A stretch of DNA of 64,000 bases from Lithodes maja (Eukaryota; Arthropoda; Malacostraca; Decapoda; Lithodidae): assembly GCA_037953745.1 (NCBI GenBank), contig JBAKBP010007463.1, forward strand, positions 1 through 64,000, in the 5' to 3' direction. Below are positions 20,574 through 31,437 of the stretch, one piece after another. The position numbers and the translations under genes are program-made. Within the stretch, counting starts at the first letter, position 1. The number at the start of each line of letters is the position of its first letter. The notes below the pieces were generated by a model. That model worked only from the letters and a program-made list of their open reading frames with translations. It searched no databases and was not told the DNA's origin.

Positions 20574-21590
20574 GTGAAGATGGCTTAACGCGTCGCTCCC
20601 GGATACACCACCCCGAGCACGTGGGCTATTGCACCACATTGTGTTCCCATGTTCAATTTGGGCCACGTCATGCTCCAAATTGTGAATGTGAGAAGGGGGC
20701 TTTAGACTGCACCATGACAATGGACTGTCTCGTGTTTAATTTTCTATATATTTATGTATAACTCTTTTAGTAATTACACATTCAAATTGTCTACAATTAT
20801 GTTTTAATTTGGCTAGAATACTGAAACAAAACAAATACAATGGAATATCTAATCCAATACACGTATTATATGCATTAACGAATAGGGTTTGTAGGACCCG
20901 ATCTATAAATTAATGTTTGGATAAAATTAGCCACAAATATAAAATCGCCCCATCTACCACATCAGGGCAGGGGTACATGTTCGGCAAATTGTTCACGCAA
21001 CACTTACATAAGAAAGTGTTTAAAGCCGAAGGAAGGGCATAATACAATCTCTACGAAGCGCCTTTTTACAACATATGATCACACAATTCTACCTAGAATA
21101 ATGAAAAACAATATTGCTTCCTATTTTTCCTTAGCAAATCTTTAAATGTTAACCAGAATGTAATACATACACGTTTTCCTACTGACACAGTTATGTTGAC
21201 AGCCGATCCACGTATGCAAACATTTATAACATATTATAAACATGTTTTGCTTTACCGAATTAATCCCTTCTTAACAGATATACAATTAAATATTATTTAT
21301 TTACATAACGATATTTTTGCATATTCAAGAACTTGAGTGGTCCACGTACATTTATGATCGCCTGTACACGGATATTGCTATTCCCTGGTCGCTGGCATGG
21401 GCCGAGTTATAGCAGGTAGAATTATGGCCTTATATATTTGTGTTGTGTTTATTTATGTGGCCCTGTGGTTGGTTACGGTGAAGGAATGATTTCGTATATA
21501 CTGTACGTCTGATTTATTTCAGTAGGATGGAGTCATTTATAATATACTTTACCTAACATTAGATGTTATAAATTAGGTGGTAATGTTTAA
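20574..21590. other. No gene recognised
   Basis: This is AT-rich DNA between the end of CR1 copy 1 and a small MITE. No frame with a recognisable protein, no inverted repeat of note and no RNA gene was found. Confidence 0.6.
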
Positions 21591-21753
21591 TCCCTTGAGC
21601 ACGATGACGTAATTTCCATCATATATTCGCTACCATTAAACGATTTTCTTTAGCTTACAATCTACCTATAGGACTCAAAAGTGTAAATACGATCTCAGTA
21701 AATCCTCTGAATAACATAGGGCCTTCTTAGTTGCACACAATTGTCGAATTTAG

Positions 21754-21757
<4 letters not shown>
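21591..21757. mobile_element. Short TTAA-flanked MITE, family C, right end lost
   Basis: TTAA at 21587-21590 is followed by TCCCTTGAGCACGATGACG. The body shares AATCTACCT..ACTCAAA..GTAAATACGATCTCA..AACATGG-like text with 25910-26106. The right terminal repeat is missing where (TA)n starts at about 21758. The family is recognised from the intact second copy. Confidence 0.65.
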
Positions 21758-21808
<51 letters not shown>

Positions 21809-22247
21809 CATGTACGGAATATGTATTTACAGTGATTATCTTTAGTTACTCTTGTAATTATACCCTAAAGAGCGGGTACCATCTGGAGACATTCCTACAG
21901 CACCCTCCGGGTAATATCCTGAAACTGTTGCACTCCCCTCCCCCCCTCCCCCCCCCCCCCCTTGTAAGCACGGGTCTGGAGATAACTGTTATGGCACCTA
22001 TCAATAATTTCAGGTTACATATTAGGCGCCATTTCTTCTTAACACTCGCTCCAAGATTCAATAGTACTCAACCAAGGTATTTTGTCAGACACTATTACCC
22101 AGTCCCTTGCTCAAGGGAAATGGTATGGGCTACCAGTGTATGCGAATACCCTTCATGCCTGCCTGAGCATGGGATAAAGCCTGAGTGTCCCGGGTGAGAA
22201 GCCTAGACGGTGTCTATATATATACAGTATATATATATATATGTATA

Positions 22248-22328
<81 letters not shown>

Positions 22329-22330
22329 TT
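21758..22330. repeat. (TA)n, C-run and T-run simple repeats with unassigned DNA
   Basis: (TA)n lies at about 21758-21807, a C-rich run at 21935-21962, (TA)n at about 22205-22310 and a T run at 22311-22331. The DNA between has no recognisable gene; the open frames are repeat translations. Confidence 0.85.
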
Positions 22331-22331
22331 T

Positions 22332-23521
22332 CTGTACACGTTCACTTATATGTTTTTCATTGAAATGCAACTACATCTTTGTCTGATCAAAAAATATTTA
22401 TATGATATGAGACATGTTTGTAATATCACCTTGGAAACAAGAGCATATACTGTACAGTATATCTGCACATTGTAATTATATTCAACGATAACAGTGTTAC
22501 ATGAAATTATATTAAACAATGATAAAGCTTTTGTAAAGTAACTTAAAACTATATTTATATATTTTGAATAAAATCAAGTAATGTTCATTATCTGGGTGAG
22601 TATCTTTAGGTGGATGCTGGGGGCCGAGGGAGGTTGGTCATAAAGATATCGTTTATATTTGAGTAGCTAATGACAGTACTAAGTAATCTGTCTATACTGT
22701 TAATCCATCCATTGCTATTTGTAAATATACTGTCTTCAAACAGACACACACATAAACAGACAGAAACTCAGTGATTGTCATATAGTTGTTGTTGGAGATA
22801 ATCCCATTGAAAGCTTTGGACAAATAACATATATTGACAATATAATTTGTGTTAATATGTTTACTTATATAATTTAGCTTTGCTTCTACGTTGCAGTTCC
22901 CAATTTATATATTCAATATGCTCATATTGCACACATTATCATCACTACCACAACCGAGTAGCCTAATAGAGGCGGTATGAAATCCATAATTCCTGTAAAC
23001 ATTGGTAGCGAGTGTGGCCCGTAGTGAACAGTATAGGAACCATAATAAACACAGATGATTATGGAATATATCACCACGGTCTACAACCCACCAGTTCGGG
23101 AACCGATAATGCCTTCTATCACTGCATGTAAGCCAACTAGGTTTATCATAGAAATAGTGTTTTCTCTGCACTTCATAAGGTGTATAAGAGATATAATTAT
23201 GGTCCACTTCATGGCCTCCAATATGTGGACCCCCAAGTATACATACTGTAGGAGGGAGCAATGTCCATGGTTGTGGAGTGAATGTGTAGGTAAAAAGAAG
23301 AGATTTGTCAATATATTTGTATGTATTTATTTTGTTATACATTTTATTTATATATATTATTTTGTTATGATAAGGATGAACATGGAGTCACAATAGGAGG
23401 TAACTTACCATTCATTTCAGACAGTGTTGCGAAACATATATTTAATGATCAATACCTCTCTTACAGTGAGAAAGATGCTAGGTTTAAAATTCAGAATTAC
23501 ATGAAAACTTAATGGTGAAAG
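22332..23521. other. AT-rich stretch with an unassigned open frame
   Basis: No gene is recognised. A minus frame of 145 codons (22905-23342) and an overlapping minus frame (22906-23311, one stop at 23081) both stay open. The latter gives hydrophobic text such as YSIIICVYYGSYTVHYGP, but no family is recognised. Either could be chance or a decayed exon. Confidence 0.35.
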
Positions 23522-23617
23522 TTATTTCCACATGTCGAAAAGAGTGTTGACTAATATAACAACAGTTTCAACTCCTATCAAGGAAACAAAATCATTCGAT
23601 TTGCTGTTAGACATGTA
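23522..23617 (-). other. Candidate last exon of a host gene (hydrophobic C-terminus)
   Basis: On the minus strand a TTTTGCTTCG-CAG acceptor-like site (23618-23620) precedes a phase-0 segment of about 31 residues. It contains the hydrophobic stretch FVSLIGVETVVILVNTLF and then a TAA stop at 23522. The shape, a final transmembrane helix followed by a very short tail, resembles the last exon of arthropod gustatory-type receptors. The canonical TYhhhhhQF signature is not exact. It is a weak call based on a short segment. Confidence 0.25.
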
Positions 23618-23770
23618 CTGCGAAGCAAAATGTGGTATTATATATATATATTTGTTTTTTGGAATGAAAACAAATTCAACTTCAATCATATCCACAAAAC
23701 ATTTTAAGAATAATTAGTTTACTTCTAAACATCCGGGAATTACATTTTTTTTTCTCTATATTCCAACTAC

Positions 23771-23982
23771 TCCCTCTCGGGCATAGGCTGAGAGCCTGTA
23801 CATTCCACAGCTCAACATGGTGAAGCCCGTGAGGTCTTGTTCCAGCCTGGGGAGTGAGACATGTGAAGCATCCATCATGGCTCGAAGCAGCTCCATCTCT
23901 GAAGCGGCTGGTTGCTTCACCGTCTCACCCTCCAGACTCATACCCTCACTCTCAGAACGCCACCTATTGAGCAGTGAACTCA
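23771..23982 (-). other. Candidate internal exon of a host gene
   Basis: A minus-strand acceptor-like CATAG (ending 23983) opens a frame with non-repetitive composition: LLNRWRSESEGMSLEGE, then EMELLRAMMDASHVSLPRL, then TGFTMLSCGMYRLSAYAREG. A GTAGTT donor-like site follows at 23770. If unspliced, the frame stops at 23756. The run of acidic linker, amphipathic helix and SCGMYRLS block is compatible with the end of a seven-transmembrane chemoreceptor, joined in phase 0 to the segment at 23522-23617. No upstream exon was found. It could be an orphan exon or chance. Confidence 0.3.
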
Positions 23983-24107
23983 CTATGTCAGGTATGTCAG
24001 GTATACTCTATGGCGGTTATTCCACAAGTCGATTCTGGCATTCTCCCTCTAGAAGGCTGCCCAATCCACTGCTATAAATGCCTTCATATCCTCAAGGTTA
24101 TAATGTA

Positions 24108-24448
24108 CAGTTGGTCAAAGTTCCAGCTGACCCACCCGCGCTCTGGGGCTTGCAGAATTAGCTGGCAATACTGGTGTAGTTGCCAATCAGTGGATATAAT
24201 AACTTTAATATTTAAGCAAATCTACGAACTTTGGGTGAATATTCGGGTACATACATAGCGATGTATGCATTAGTATTTGAGATAGGCTTACTTTCCCTTG
24301 CTTAGTATATGTTCTAACAATTATATAGCCGAAATCATATCTACCAATCCCAATCTTTGTAAAACACACCTCCTTCCTACACCATTATTGCCAGATAATT
24401 CTGCGAGCCCCAGAGCGAGGGTGGGTCAGCTGGAACTTTGACCAACTG
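24108..24448. mobile_element. Palindromic MITE with 61-bp terminal inverted repeats, TA-flanked
   Basis: The left end CAGTTGGTCAAAGTTCCAGC is matched in reverse complement by the right end GGAACTTTGACCAACTG. The arms pair over about 24108-24168 and 24388-24448 with few mismatches. TA flanks both ends (24106-24107, 24449-24450). A TA duplication with CAGT-type ends suggests a Tc1/mariner-mobilised, non-autonomous element. No ORF is present. Confidence 0.8.
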
Positions 24449-24932
24449 TACATAGACGAGAATTCAGTCCCGCAGCTCAGGGCAATACATATAATATACT
24501 GGTGAGGACTACATGTATATTCGGCCACAAATCCGTTTGACAATACAAATATTCACCAATATAGGTGTTGAGTTGTGCCTATTTTGAGAGTTAGGTCAGT
24601 TTATATAATGTTAATTCAGGTTTGGCTAGGATAGACTATGTTAGGATAGGTTTGACGTGGGGTAATCGGATTTAGCAATATGGGTGAAATGAATGATGAT
24701 GAATATACTGTATTGTGGGAGAAACTACCAAAGCCAATGACGACTCCCCGGTTTCACGCAAATCAGGATTAGCTGCTGCAGGTTCTAGGTGCTACAGTGG
24801 CCAATATGTGCTGAGGAATATTGCCAAGCTGGCCATTAGTACTTGTATAGTATATAGTCCGATATAAACTGTGATTCAAAAAACGTGTTCATACTCTTAA
24901 CGACGTATTCGCCAGAGTGATTACAGCTTTAA
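24449..24932. other. No gene recognised
   Basis: This is AT-rich sequence between two MITEs. Nothing recognisable was found. Confidence 0.55.
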
Positions 24933-25402
24933 CACACAAAGAGCGGGTGGTAGGGTATTTTACACTGTGCCACCCAGCGGGTTTTTTTTTACCCTAAATA
25001 GGGTTGTTTCCGTGCTCATTTTCATGCATAAACAAGACCCAGAGCGTAAAACAAGTATCTATCTCTGAAAGGGCGTAAACAGAGCTTTCCAATGACACCC
25101 GAACCATCCTTGTACGACCACTGGTTCTCTTGCAACGATCGTGCAAAAAACCTAAAATATGGTAATTTCCGTACATAATTCCCTGTGTAGCGAGTGAGAA
25201 AGGGGGGAGGAAGGTTGTATACAGTTCAGTACGTCCACGGTGGTCGTGGGGAGCGGTCATAAGGTTACTACGCTCGTCCCACCGCTCAGCTCTCTCTCTC
25301 AGCAACATTACGTGCTGAAAATGGCACTCGACATATGTTGCGCACCACCACATAGTCCACATTTATTTAACTCGACAGATGTCGTGCGCCGTTGGTTAAG
25401 GG
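24933..25402. mobile_element. TTAA MITE, family B (copy 1)
   Basis: It is flanked by TTAA at 24929-24932 and 25403-25406. The ends (CACACAAAGAGCGGG.. and ..GGTTAAGGG) are decayed forms of the CCCTTATT..AGCGGG termini of copy 4. The interior carries the family signature AGACCCAGAGCGTAAAACA, CTTTCCAATGACACC and TTGCAACGATCGTGC. TTAA duplication with CCCTT ends is typical of piggyBac-superfamily elements. It is non-coding, so mobilisation in trans is inferred. Confidence 0.8.
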
Positions 25403-25909
25403 TTAATAGCTATCGATCAATTATAATTTAGAAGATAAACAAAAGTCTACAGAATATAACACTAATTTACTGGACTACATAACGTGAACTTATTTTACAG
25501 ATATGACACAAACTAGTTTGGTAATTTGCAGTAAGATATTGTATGTTTAATAGTTGGATGATAGTGCTGGTTATTATGATTGTTAGGACAGTCTCCAACA
25601 TTAATGCACTTACGATCTGTCTTGGAAAAGATAAATGCTGTCAGTTTTGCTGGCTTATTATTCAGTTTAGTAGTTGTATGCAGCATCTCGATACTCCCAC
25701 ATGAAACAAGTGTGCTCATGAGGCCTTAATAAGCAAAACCGAGTGAAGTATAGAGCAGAATATCAATTCAACATCTATTCTATTCCACAATCCTTTTCTT
25801 TTATCTATCGATAACTTTTACATATGTAATAACGCCGAAAACACGAACACTCACCTCGAGGGTCATAGAGTAACTTGGTCCTATTATTGTCTGTCAAATA
25901 CATCCCTAA

Positions 25910-26106
25910 CCCCTTCAGTACGATGACATAATGTTCATGATGTTAGCATTAGGCGATTTTAATTAGCATATAATCTACCTTTAACTCAAATGGGTAAATA
26001 CGATCTCAATAAACCTTCTCATTAACATGGGTCCGTCTTAAATTGTACAGTATTTTGTAACTTTACCCAGAATCAAAAGTAAAAAGATGTCATCGTGCTG
26101 AAGGGG
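25910..26106. mobile_element. Short TTAA MITE, family C (intact copy)
   Basis: Terminal inverted repeats CCCCTTCAGTACGATGACA (left) and TGTCATCGTGCTGAAGGGG (right) bound a 197-bp non-coding element. TTAA follows on the right (26107-26110); the left flank reads CTAA, one change from TTAA. The interior matches the truncated copy at 21591. Like families A and B it looks piggyBac-related. Confidence 0.75.
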
Positions 26107-26130
26107 TTAACAATATAAAATATATATATA

Positions 26131-26259
26131 TGTTTCTAATCTCTCAGTGGGGATCGAACCGTCGACTATCAGGACGATACTGCCGTGGTGTAATTGATTA
26201 AAGCGTCGGCTATCGTCCTGATGGTCGACGGTTCGATCCCCACTGAGAGATTAGAAACA
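26131..26259. repeat. Fold-back tRNA-derived (SINE-like) inverted repeat
   Basis: The left arm 26131-26179 and the right arm 26211-26259 are 49-bp inverted repeats with one mismatch, separated by 31 bp. The right part reads like a tRNA-derived promoter: an A-box-like TGGTGTAATTGATTAAAGC, then a B box GGTTCGATCCC at 26230-26240. The left arm holds the same B box inverted. The ends do not pair into an acceptor stem, so this is not a tRNA gene. It is a head-to-head SINE remnant that could form a strong stem. Confidence 0.75.
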
Positions 26260-26292
26260 TTTAGTGGCTCACATGTATTTGTGATATATTCT

Positions 26293-26296
<4 letters not shown>

Positions 26297-26335
<39 letters not shown>

Positions 26336-26815
26336 AACATCTGAAGAGACCAGGATGTGATGTGTGACATGACACCAAGCTGTGATCCGTGACTGTATAC
26401 CTCGTGGCAAGCTTTTACCTGCGTACGTGACTGGAGAGAGAGAGATAGAGAGAGAGAGCTGTTTCCCGCCAAACACCTAGTGACTCCCCCCCCCCCCCCC
26501 TTTCTCCAACCTACTTCACACCTGTTATTGGACCACCACACCTGCTTCTCACCTGTAATTGATCGACGTGAGCTGACTGTCTGTGATTGGAAGTGGCATG
26601 TGTATCCTGGCCTACGTGACTCCTGATTAGACTAGCGTGGACAGAGAAGGTTATACATATTTGAGGATTCAAATCAGTACATTCTTGGCTGGGGAAGAGA
26701 GCAGTGTGGGGGAGACGAGACAGACTTAACAGGCTTGTATAATAGGTGTTATTATATGTTAAGAGCGTCCCTGGTGACCTCTTACTCGTTAGTTAGGGAA
26801 TATTCGTGACTGTTA
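26297..26815. other. (TA)n then unassigned DNA
   Basis: (TA)n at about 26297-26333 is followed by about 480 bp with a (GA)-rich patch near 26433-26458 and a C run at 26488-26500. No gene was recognised. Confidence 0.6.
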
Positions 26816-26816
26816 A

Positions 26817-27288
26817 CACTCAACGAGCGGCTAGGTTTGTAACTTCTACTACCTGCCAAGCGGGCAGATTTACCCTAAACGAGCTTCATTCCATGCTCTT
26901 TTTCATGCATAAAGAAGAGCCAGAGCGTAATACAATTATGTATCCGTGAAAGGGCGTTAATTGAGCTTTCCAATGACACCTGAATCATCCTTCTACGACC
27001 ACGAGTTGTCTTGCAACGATCGTGCAACACAAAGGAAAAATCCCTAAAATATGGTAATTTCCTTACATATTTCCCAGGGAAGCAGTGGATGTGGATGAGT
27101 GTGGAGGTGGGACCAGTCGCGGTACGGGAGCCATGCCGAACGGTCAGAGCACACCTACGCTCCTCCCACCGCTCGGACCCTCTCTCAGAGCCGATTATGT
27201 GCTCAATATCACACTGGACTTAAGTCGGGCCCCGCTCTTTAGTCCTTGGTTCCTTGACCGCCTTAAGTCGGGTGCCGATAGACAAGGG
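26817..27288. mobile_element. TTAA MITE, family B (copy 2)
   Basis: It is flanked by TTAA at 26813-26816 and 27289-27292. It starts CACTCAACGAGCGGCTAGG and ends ..GATAGACAAGGG. The interior keeps GAGCCAGAGCGTAATACAA, CTTTCCAATGACACC and TTGCAACGATCGTGCAACAC. It is 472 bp, matching the other copies, with no ORF. Confidence 0.8.
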
Positions 27289-27292
27289 TTAA

Positions 27293-27899
27293 ATAACCAG
27301 AGGTATGTCGGATACACTTAGCCTCATTATGATTTAGGATTTTGTGATTGGAGATAAAATTTGTGATTAGATATAATTTTGTGATTGGATATTGAATATT
27401 GGAGATTTGATGTGATATAGTAACTAATTTATCTGTTTGACATTATACTAAAGTTAATACTTAAATGACTTGATGTACAACTATTGTCATTAGTAATTAA
27501 GCATTGTTTTAAGTCCTATTAAATTATTGTAACTTAAATTTATATTGTAAAGCAAACCAACTGTATTCTATGTAGTTAAAGTGAACCAAAACGGATGCAA
27601 AACGATCCTGAAGTACTAAATGTTAATTTACTTCACAATCACCGAATGTTTTGGGTGGTTGTTAAATATTTTATTTGTTTTATAAATACAATTCCATTTT
27701 TATATGTGACTTTGTTATACAGACAGATAGATATAGATGGATGACAGTTGAAGAAAATATACATCAGCTTCCGGACATTATTTACCATGCAATTGAATAA
27801 TTCAACATTGGTGATGGGCTGGTCTATCAGAGTGAGAACTGAGCGATCTCTGCCATACCCATAGCTTACTCTGACTGTTCCTTTTACTTATATATTTTG
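27293..27899. other. No gene recognised
   Basis: AT-rich DNA with several TTTGTGATTGGA-type words near 27340-27400. No coding signal was found. Confidence 0.55.
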
Positions 27900-28230
27900 T
27901 AGATCTCGAGTGACGGCGTCTCTTCCGTGGATTGATCTCCCAATCTACCAAGATTGGAAGCCAAAGCGTCACATTTTTCCCTTGCCCCTCAATTTTCTCT
28001 TCATAATTGCTGAGGGGCACAGGGCCCTGGGTGGGGCTCTGGTTTCCCGGGCGTTTCCGCACCCTCCTCAGCTCCCCGCCATGGAGTGGCTTCGGTCACC
28101 CAGGCTATATTGTGGTCGGCAGGGAGGGTTCTGTGGGGGCGCTCGGTTATGGCCTTGGCCGTGCTCGGGGCCTTGGGGCTGTTCGGCCAGGCAGCTTGGG
28201 AAACAACAACAACAACAACAACAACAACAT
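27900..28230 (+). mobile_element. GC-rich retroposon-like segment with (AAC)n tail
   Basis: A stretch of sharply higher GC content (about 27905-28200) ends in a pure (AAC)n run at 28203-28229. An abrupt composition change capped by a short trinucleotide tail is typical of a LINE or SINE 3' end. No RT or tRNA-like promoter is recognised, and the open frames look like composition effects. The family is unknown. Confidence 0.4.
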
Positions 28231-28769
28231 CATAATTCAACATACACTAGTTGCATGTTAACAATATTTACATAAATGCTGTTCACGGAAAGTTACGTCT
28301 GGCAACTTGTAAATTATACTTTTGTTATGACTGTTGTCACTAAAACTGATGGAAAGAATTGTCAGTCATCGATAACAATGCATAGTAATCGCGAAGGGTG
28401 ATCAGAATTTTAGGCAATATTTAAAAGTAATACCCATCAAGCTTAACCCCGCCCCCCCCCCCCCCCACACACACACATAATGGTGGTAAAAGTATTACTG
28501 TGTCTAGCAGTTTATTGGACAGGAAATGTAGTTAGGTTATATTTCTTTGTGGGAAGACAGACAACATGAAGGCAAAACAATGTTTACGCTCACAGCATTA
28601 CAACTGAATATATATACATAAATACTCATAACTACTTATTTTGTAGAAGTACTGAGGTATGTGATACCTGAATATGTGTTTGCAATACAATTAACAGTTC
28701 TTAAACTCCTTTTATACTATAATGTATTGGAAGTTCGATGTTTAGCCATCATATATTAAGTAATATTCT

Positions 28770-28940
28770 TCTTAACACTAATAACACCCAAATTAAATTA
28801 ATGAAAGCATGTAATCCTCCCGGGATTCGAACCCAGGACACCACATACATAACTTACACACTCTAACCATTACAACATCAAAATAGTTAAAGGTTCAGCT
28901 CATGCCCACGATTAGTATCCATTTATCACTTACTGGACAT
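28770..28940 (-). mobile_element. tRNA-derived SINE, copy 1
   Basis: On the minus strand there is an A-box-like TTGTAATGGTTAGAGTG and a B box GGGTTCGAATCCCGGG (28826-28841 on the plus strand), spaced as in a tRNA promoter. A body rich in AATTTAATTTGGG follows. The same body and flanks recur at 29540-29690, so this is a dispersed family, not a tRNA gene. Confidence 0.65.
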
Positions 28941-29539
28941 CAATCTAATCATGTAGTGGACCCATCTTCTTGTTGTCTTATTTTGTTCTGTGTTCTGTGT
29001 CTCAACCTCGGGACTGTAGGCTGTTCAGTAGCCTGCAACTTTCACGAGCTCCCGAGATTATCCATTGAAGATTCGAGATGTTGGGTGCTACATACAGTAT
29101 GTGTCGCATTAGATGGTCTCAGTGGAGCATTCAAGGTGTTTGTTGCTTCCTTTCTGCCACACTAGATGACGACACCTTATTTATCCACGTCACTTGATTT
29201 GGAGAGAGCAGCTAGACGGTTGTTCACAGTATCTTCGAATATGGTCGGGTATCTTCTATGCTATGAATTCGTGACGACATAAGGGGTGTTTTCTTGACGT
29301 GTCAGTTTAGCCAGGATATTTGAAGAACAGCAGGAACGATCTGATCTCCACAGAAAAAAAACCCTGATGTTTGGCATGGACTCGCTTGAGGTCCTTTTGG
29401 TCTGCAGTCCACAACGCTATCCCCCAACTGCACTATGAATAGTGTAACACTTATGCAAGAGACAAACACAATTATGGGGCACAAATCTGATAGACAGACC
29501 TTGCAATGCACTGTTCCTGAACCTATTAATATTTAATAA
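28941..29539. other. No gene recognised
   Basis: Mixed-composition DNA between the two SINE copies. The frame over 28902-29165 begins inside SINE 1 and has no recognisable domain. Confidence 0.55.
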
Positions 29540-29690
29540 TGTCTTTATTAACACTAAAACCTCCAAATTAAATTAAAAAAAGCATATGATCCTCCCAAGA
29601 AAGCCATACAGAACTCACACGCTATAACCATTACACCATCAAGACAATTAATGGTTCAGCAAATGACCACGATTAATATCCAATTTTTTT
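29540..29690 (-). mobile_element. tRNA-derived SINE, copy 2 (B box destroyed)
   Basis: It shares TCTTTATTAACACTAAAAC, CAAATTAAATTAA, CCTCCC, CTATAACCATTACACCATCA and CCACGATTAATATCC with copy 1. The segment that carries the B box in copy 1 is replaced by a shorter, unrelated text. It is therefore a decayed member. Confidence 0.6.
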
Positions 29691-30538
29691 CAAATGAAAT
29701 GGAGTTCTGTTATGGAGTGTTTGGTATTCCTTATTATAAGTTTCCGGCTTTCAACCTGTGACTTAGGTATGTATGATATGATTGTGTTAATTGTATGCAA
29801 ATCATGAAATATTTTCTAGACACTGTAAACAAATTTGGTAAGTTTGACATGGTGGTGGAAGTCAAGGACAAATTAGCGCCCCAACATAGTCTATATACAG
29901 TAAAGACGTAGTGTATGTTACTTTGTCAATATAAATGCTAATGATCTTTATTGTTCCTCTAACTCCTTCCTTAACTACGAAACAAGAAGTAATTGTAAAA
30001 CGTAATTGTGGCAACATATGCCAGCGTTGTAGAAATCTTAGTTTATCCAAATAATAAAAAAAATATTAATATCGTAGTGTTCAACGGAACAAAACAAAAA
30101 CAGTTATACGAGATAATGTTATATTATTTTCAAAGCATTGTACAAACAGTCAGAATTATCAATGTTAATCCCACAATGTCTAAAACAGGCATATGAAATT
30201 AGTTATGTAGCAAAATTCATAATGCAATTCACATAGTACTTTCAATGATTCAATAGTTAATTGCAAAATATCTGTTCCCAAAATAGGTAACTGAACATAT
30301 GTCCCCAGGAATACAGACTTGCGTTAGTGGTAGCCCTTTTCCCTTTGGTCCCTGGAAGCCTACACATACTGCATAATATATCATCTAGAACGGTTTCCCT
30401 CTTGACAACATTCTATGACTTTATCAACACAGCCCATATTCTACAGTGATGGCACCCCAGGGAACAACTGGTAAAGTAACAGTATTACAGCAGTATTACC
30501 ATTCTCTCTCTCTCTCTCTCTCTCTCAGATATATATTC

Positions 30539-30588
<50 letters not shown>
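29691..30588. repeat. Unassigned AT-rich DNA ending in (CT)n and (TA)n
   Basis: No gene is recognised. (CT)n lies at about 30504-30526 and (TA)n at about 30541-30588. The (TA)n is the site next to the following MITE. Confidence 0.65.
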
Positions 30589-30591
<3 letters not shown>

Positions 30592-30813
30592 GGGGCGCAA
30601 ATTCAAAGGGATGTAATACATTAATAATGTACCAAAATGTTATGTGGCCAGATATTTAAAACTGGCTCTCACGTTCCTTTGGATTCGCACCCCCTCAGCG
30701 AATCCAAAGGACCCTAAGTGTAATTTTTAAACGAAACATTTTGGTACATTATTCATGTATAACCAAAAGGACATCCAGGGGGCACTTACATCCCATTGGA
30801 TTCGCGCCCTCTC
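30589..30813. mobile_element. Fold-back MITE with GAGGGGGCGC termini in a (TA)n site
   Basis: The left end GAGGGGGCGCAAATTCAAAG pairs with the right end ..GGATTCGCGCCCTCTC. Further inside, ACCAAAATGTT (about 30630) pairs with AACATTTTGGT (about 30735), and CCTTTGGATTCGC pairs with GCGAATCCAAAGG near 30676-30708. The whole 225 bp can fold as nested stems. No ORF. Flanks are AT dinucleotides, so the duplication length cannot be fixed. Superfamily unknown. Confidence 0.7.
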
Positions 30814-30827
30814 ATATACAGTATATT

Positions 30828-31437
30828 CAGGGTGTCCAAGGAGGAAAAGTCATAACTTTGGGAAATGATAAAACAAAGTATTCTAAGCATAAACTGTTCT
30901 ATAACGAAAAGTATAAATCTCAACCTTAAAATTATATTGAAGGTTTTATGCAGTGTCCTCCCCCGCATCACTGTAATGTACTTATCCATGTCAAATAGTT
31001 GCCAACTGGTCCAACGTGAGCTAATATATCTCTAACAATTTTGTAACTTTCAGAATTATAATATCTTTATAATAACATAGTCAAATAATTGCAGTTAGAT
31101 AGATGTTAGAGATAGAATTGTTAGAGATAATTATATTAGCTCACGTTGGACCAGTTGGCAACTATTTGACATGGATAAGTACATTACAGTGATGCTGGGG
31201 AGGACACTGCATAAAACCTTCAATATAATGTTAACCGTTGAGATTTAGACTTTTCGTTATAGACACAGTCATAAAGGCAGTAGAACAGCTTATGGGGAAA
31301 TACATAGGAAAATACAATTTTCAACATGCAAAATCTCAATACTGGTTGACATTGGGAATATGTCTTATATAACAGTTTAGGCTTAGAATATCATATTATA
31401 TAATTTCCCATTATATGACTTTTCCTCCTGGGACACC

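Noticed and set aside
22905..23342. Mitochondrial-like or secreted protein on the minus strand
   Set aside because: I looked for mitochondrial gene signatures and cysteine patterns and found none; overlapping frames are open on both strands, which argues for chance.
24105..24450. CRISPR-like or riboswitch-like palindrome
   Set aside because: It is a single inverted repeat with TA flanks, as expected of a MITE; there are no regularly spaced repeats anywhere in the window.
26184..26250. Possible tRNA gene
   Set aside because: A and B boxes are present, but no acceptor stem can be formed and the half is repeated in inverted orientation, so it is SINE-derived.
28902..29165. 87-codon Cys-rich plus-strand frame
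   Set aside because: It starts inside a SINE copy and has no recognisable family or conserved spacing.
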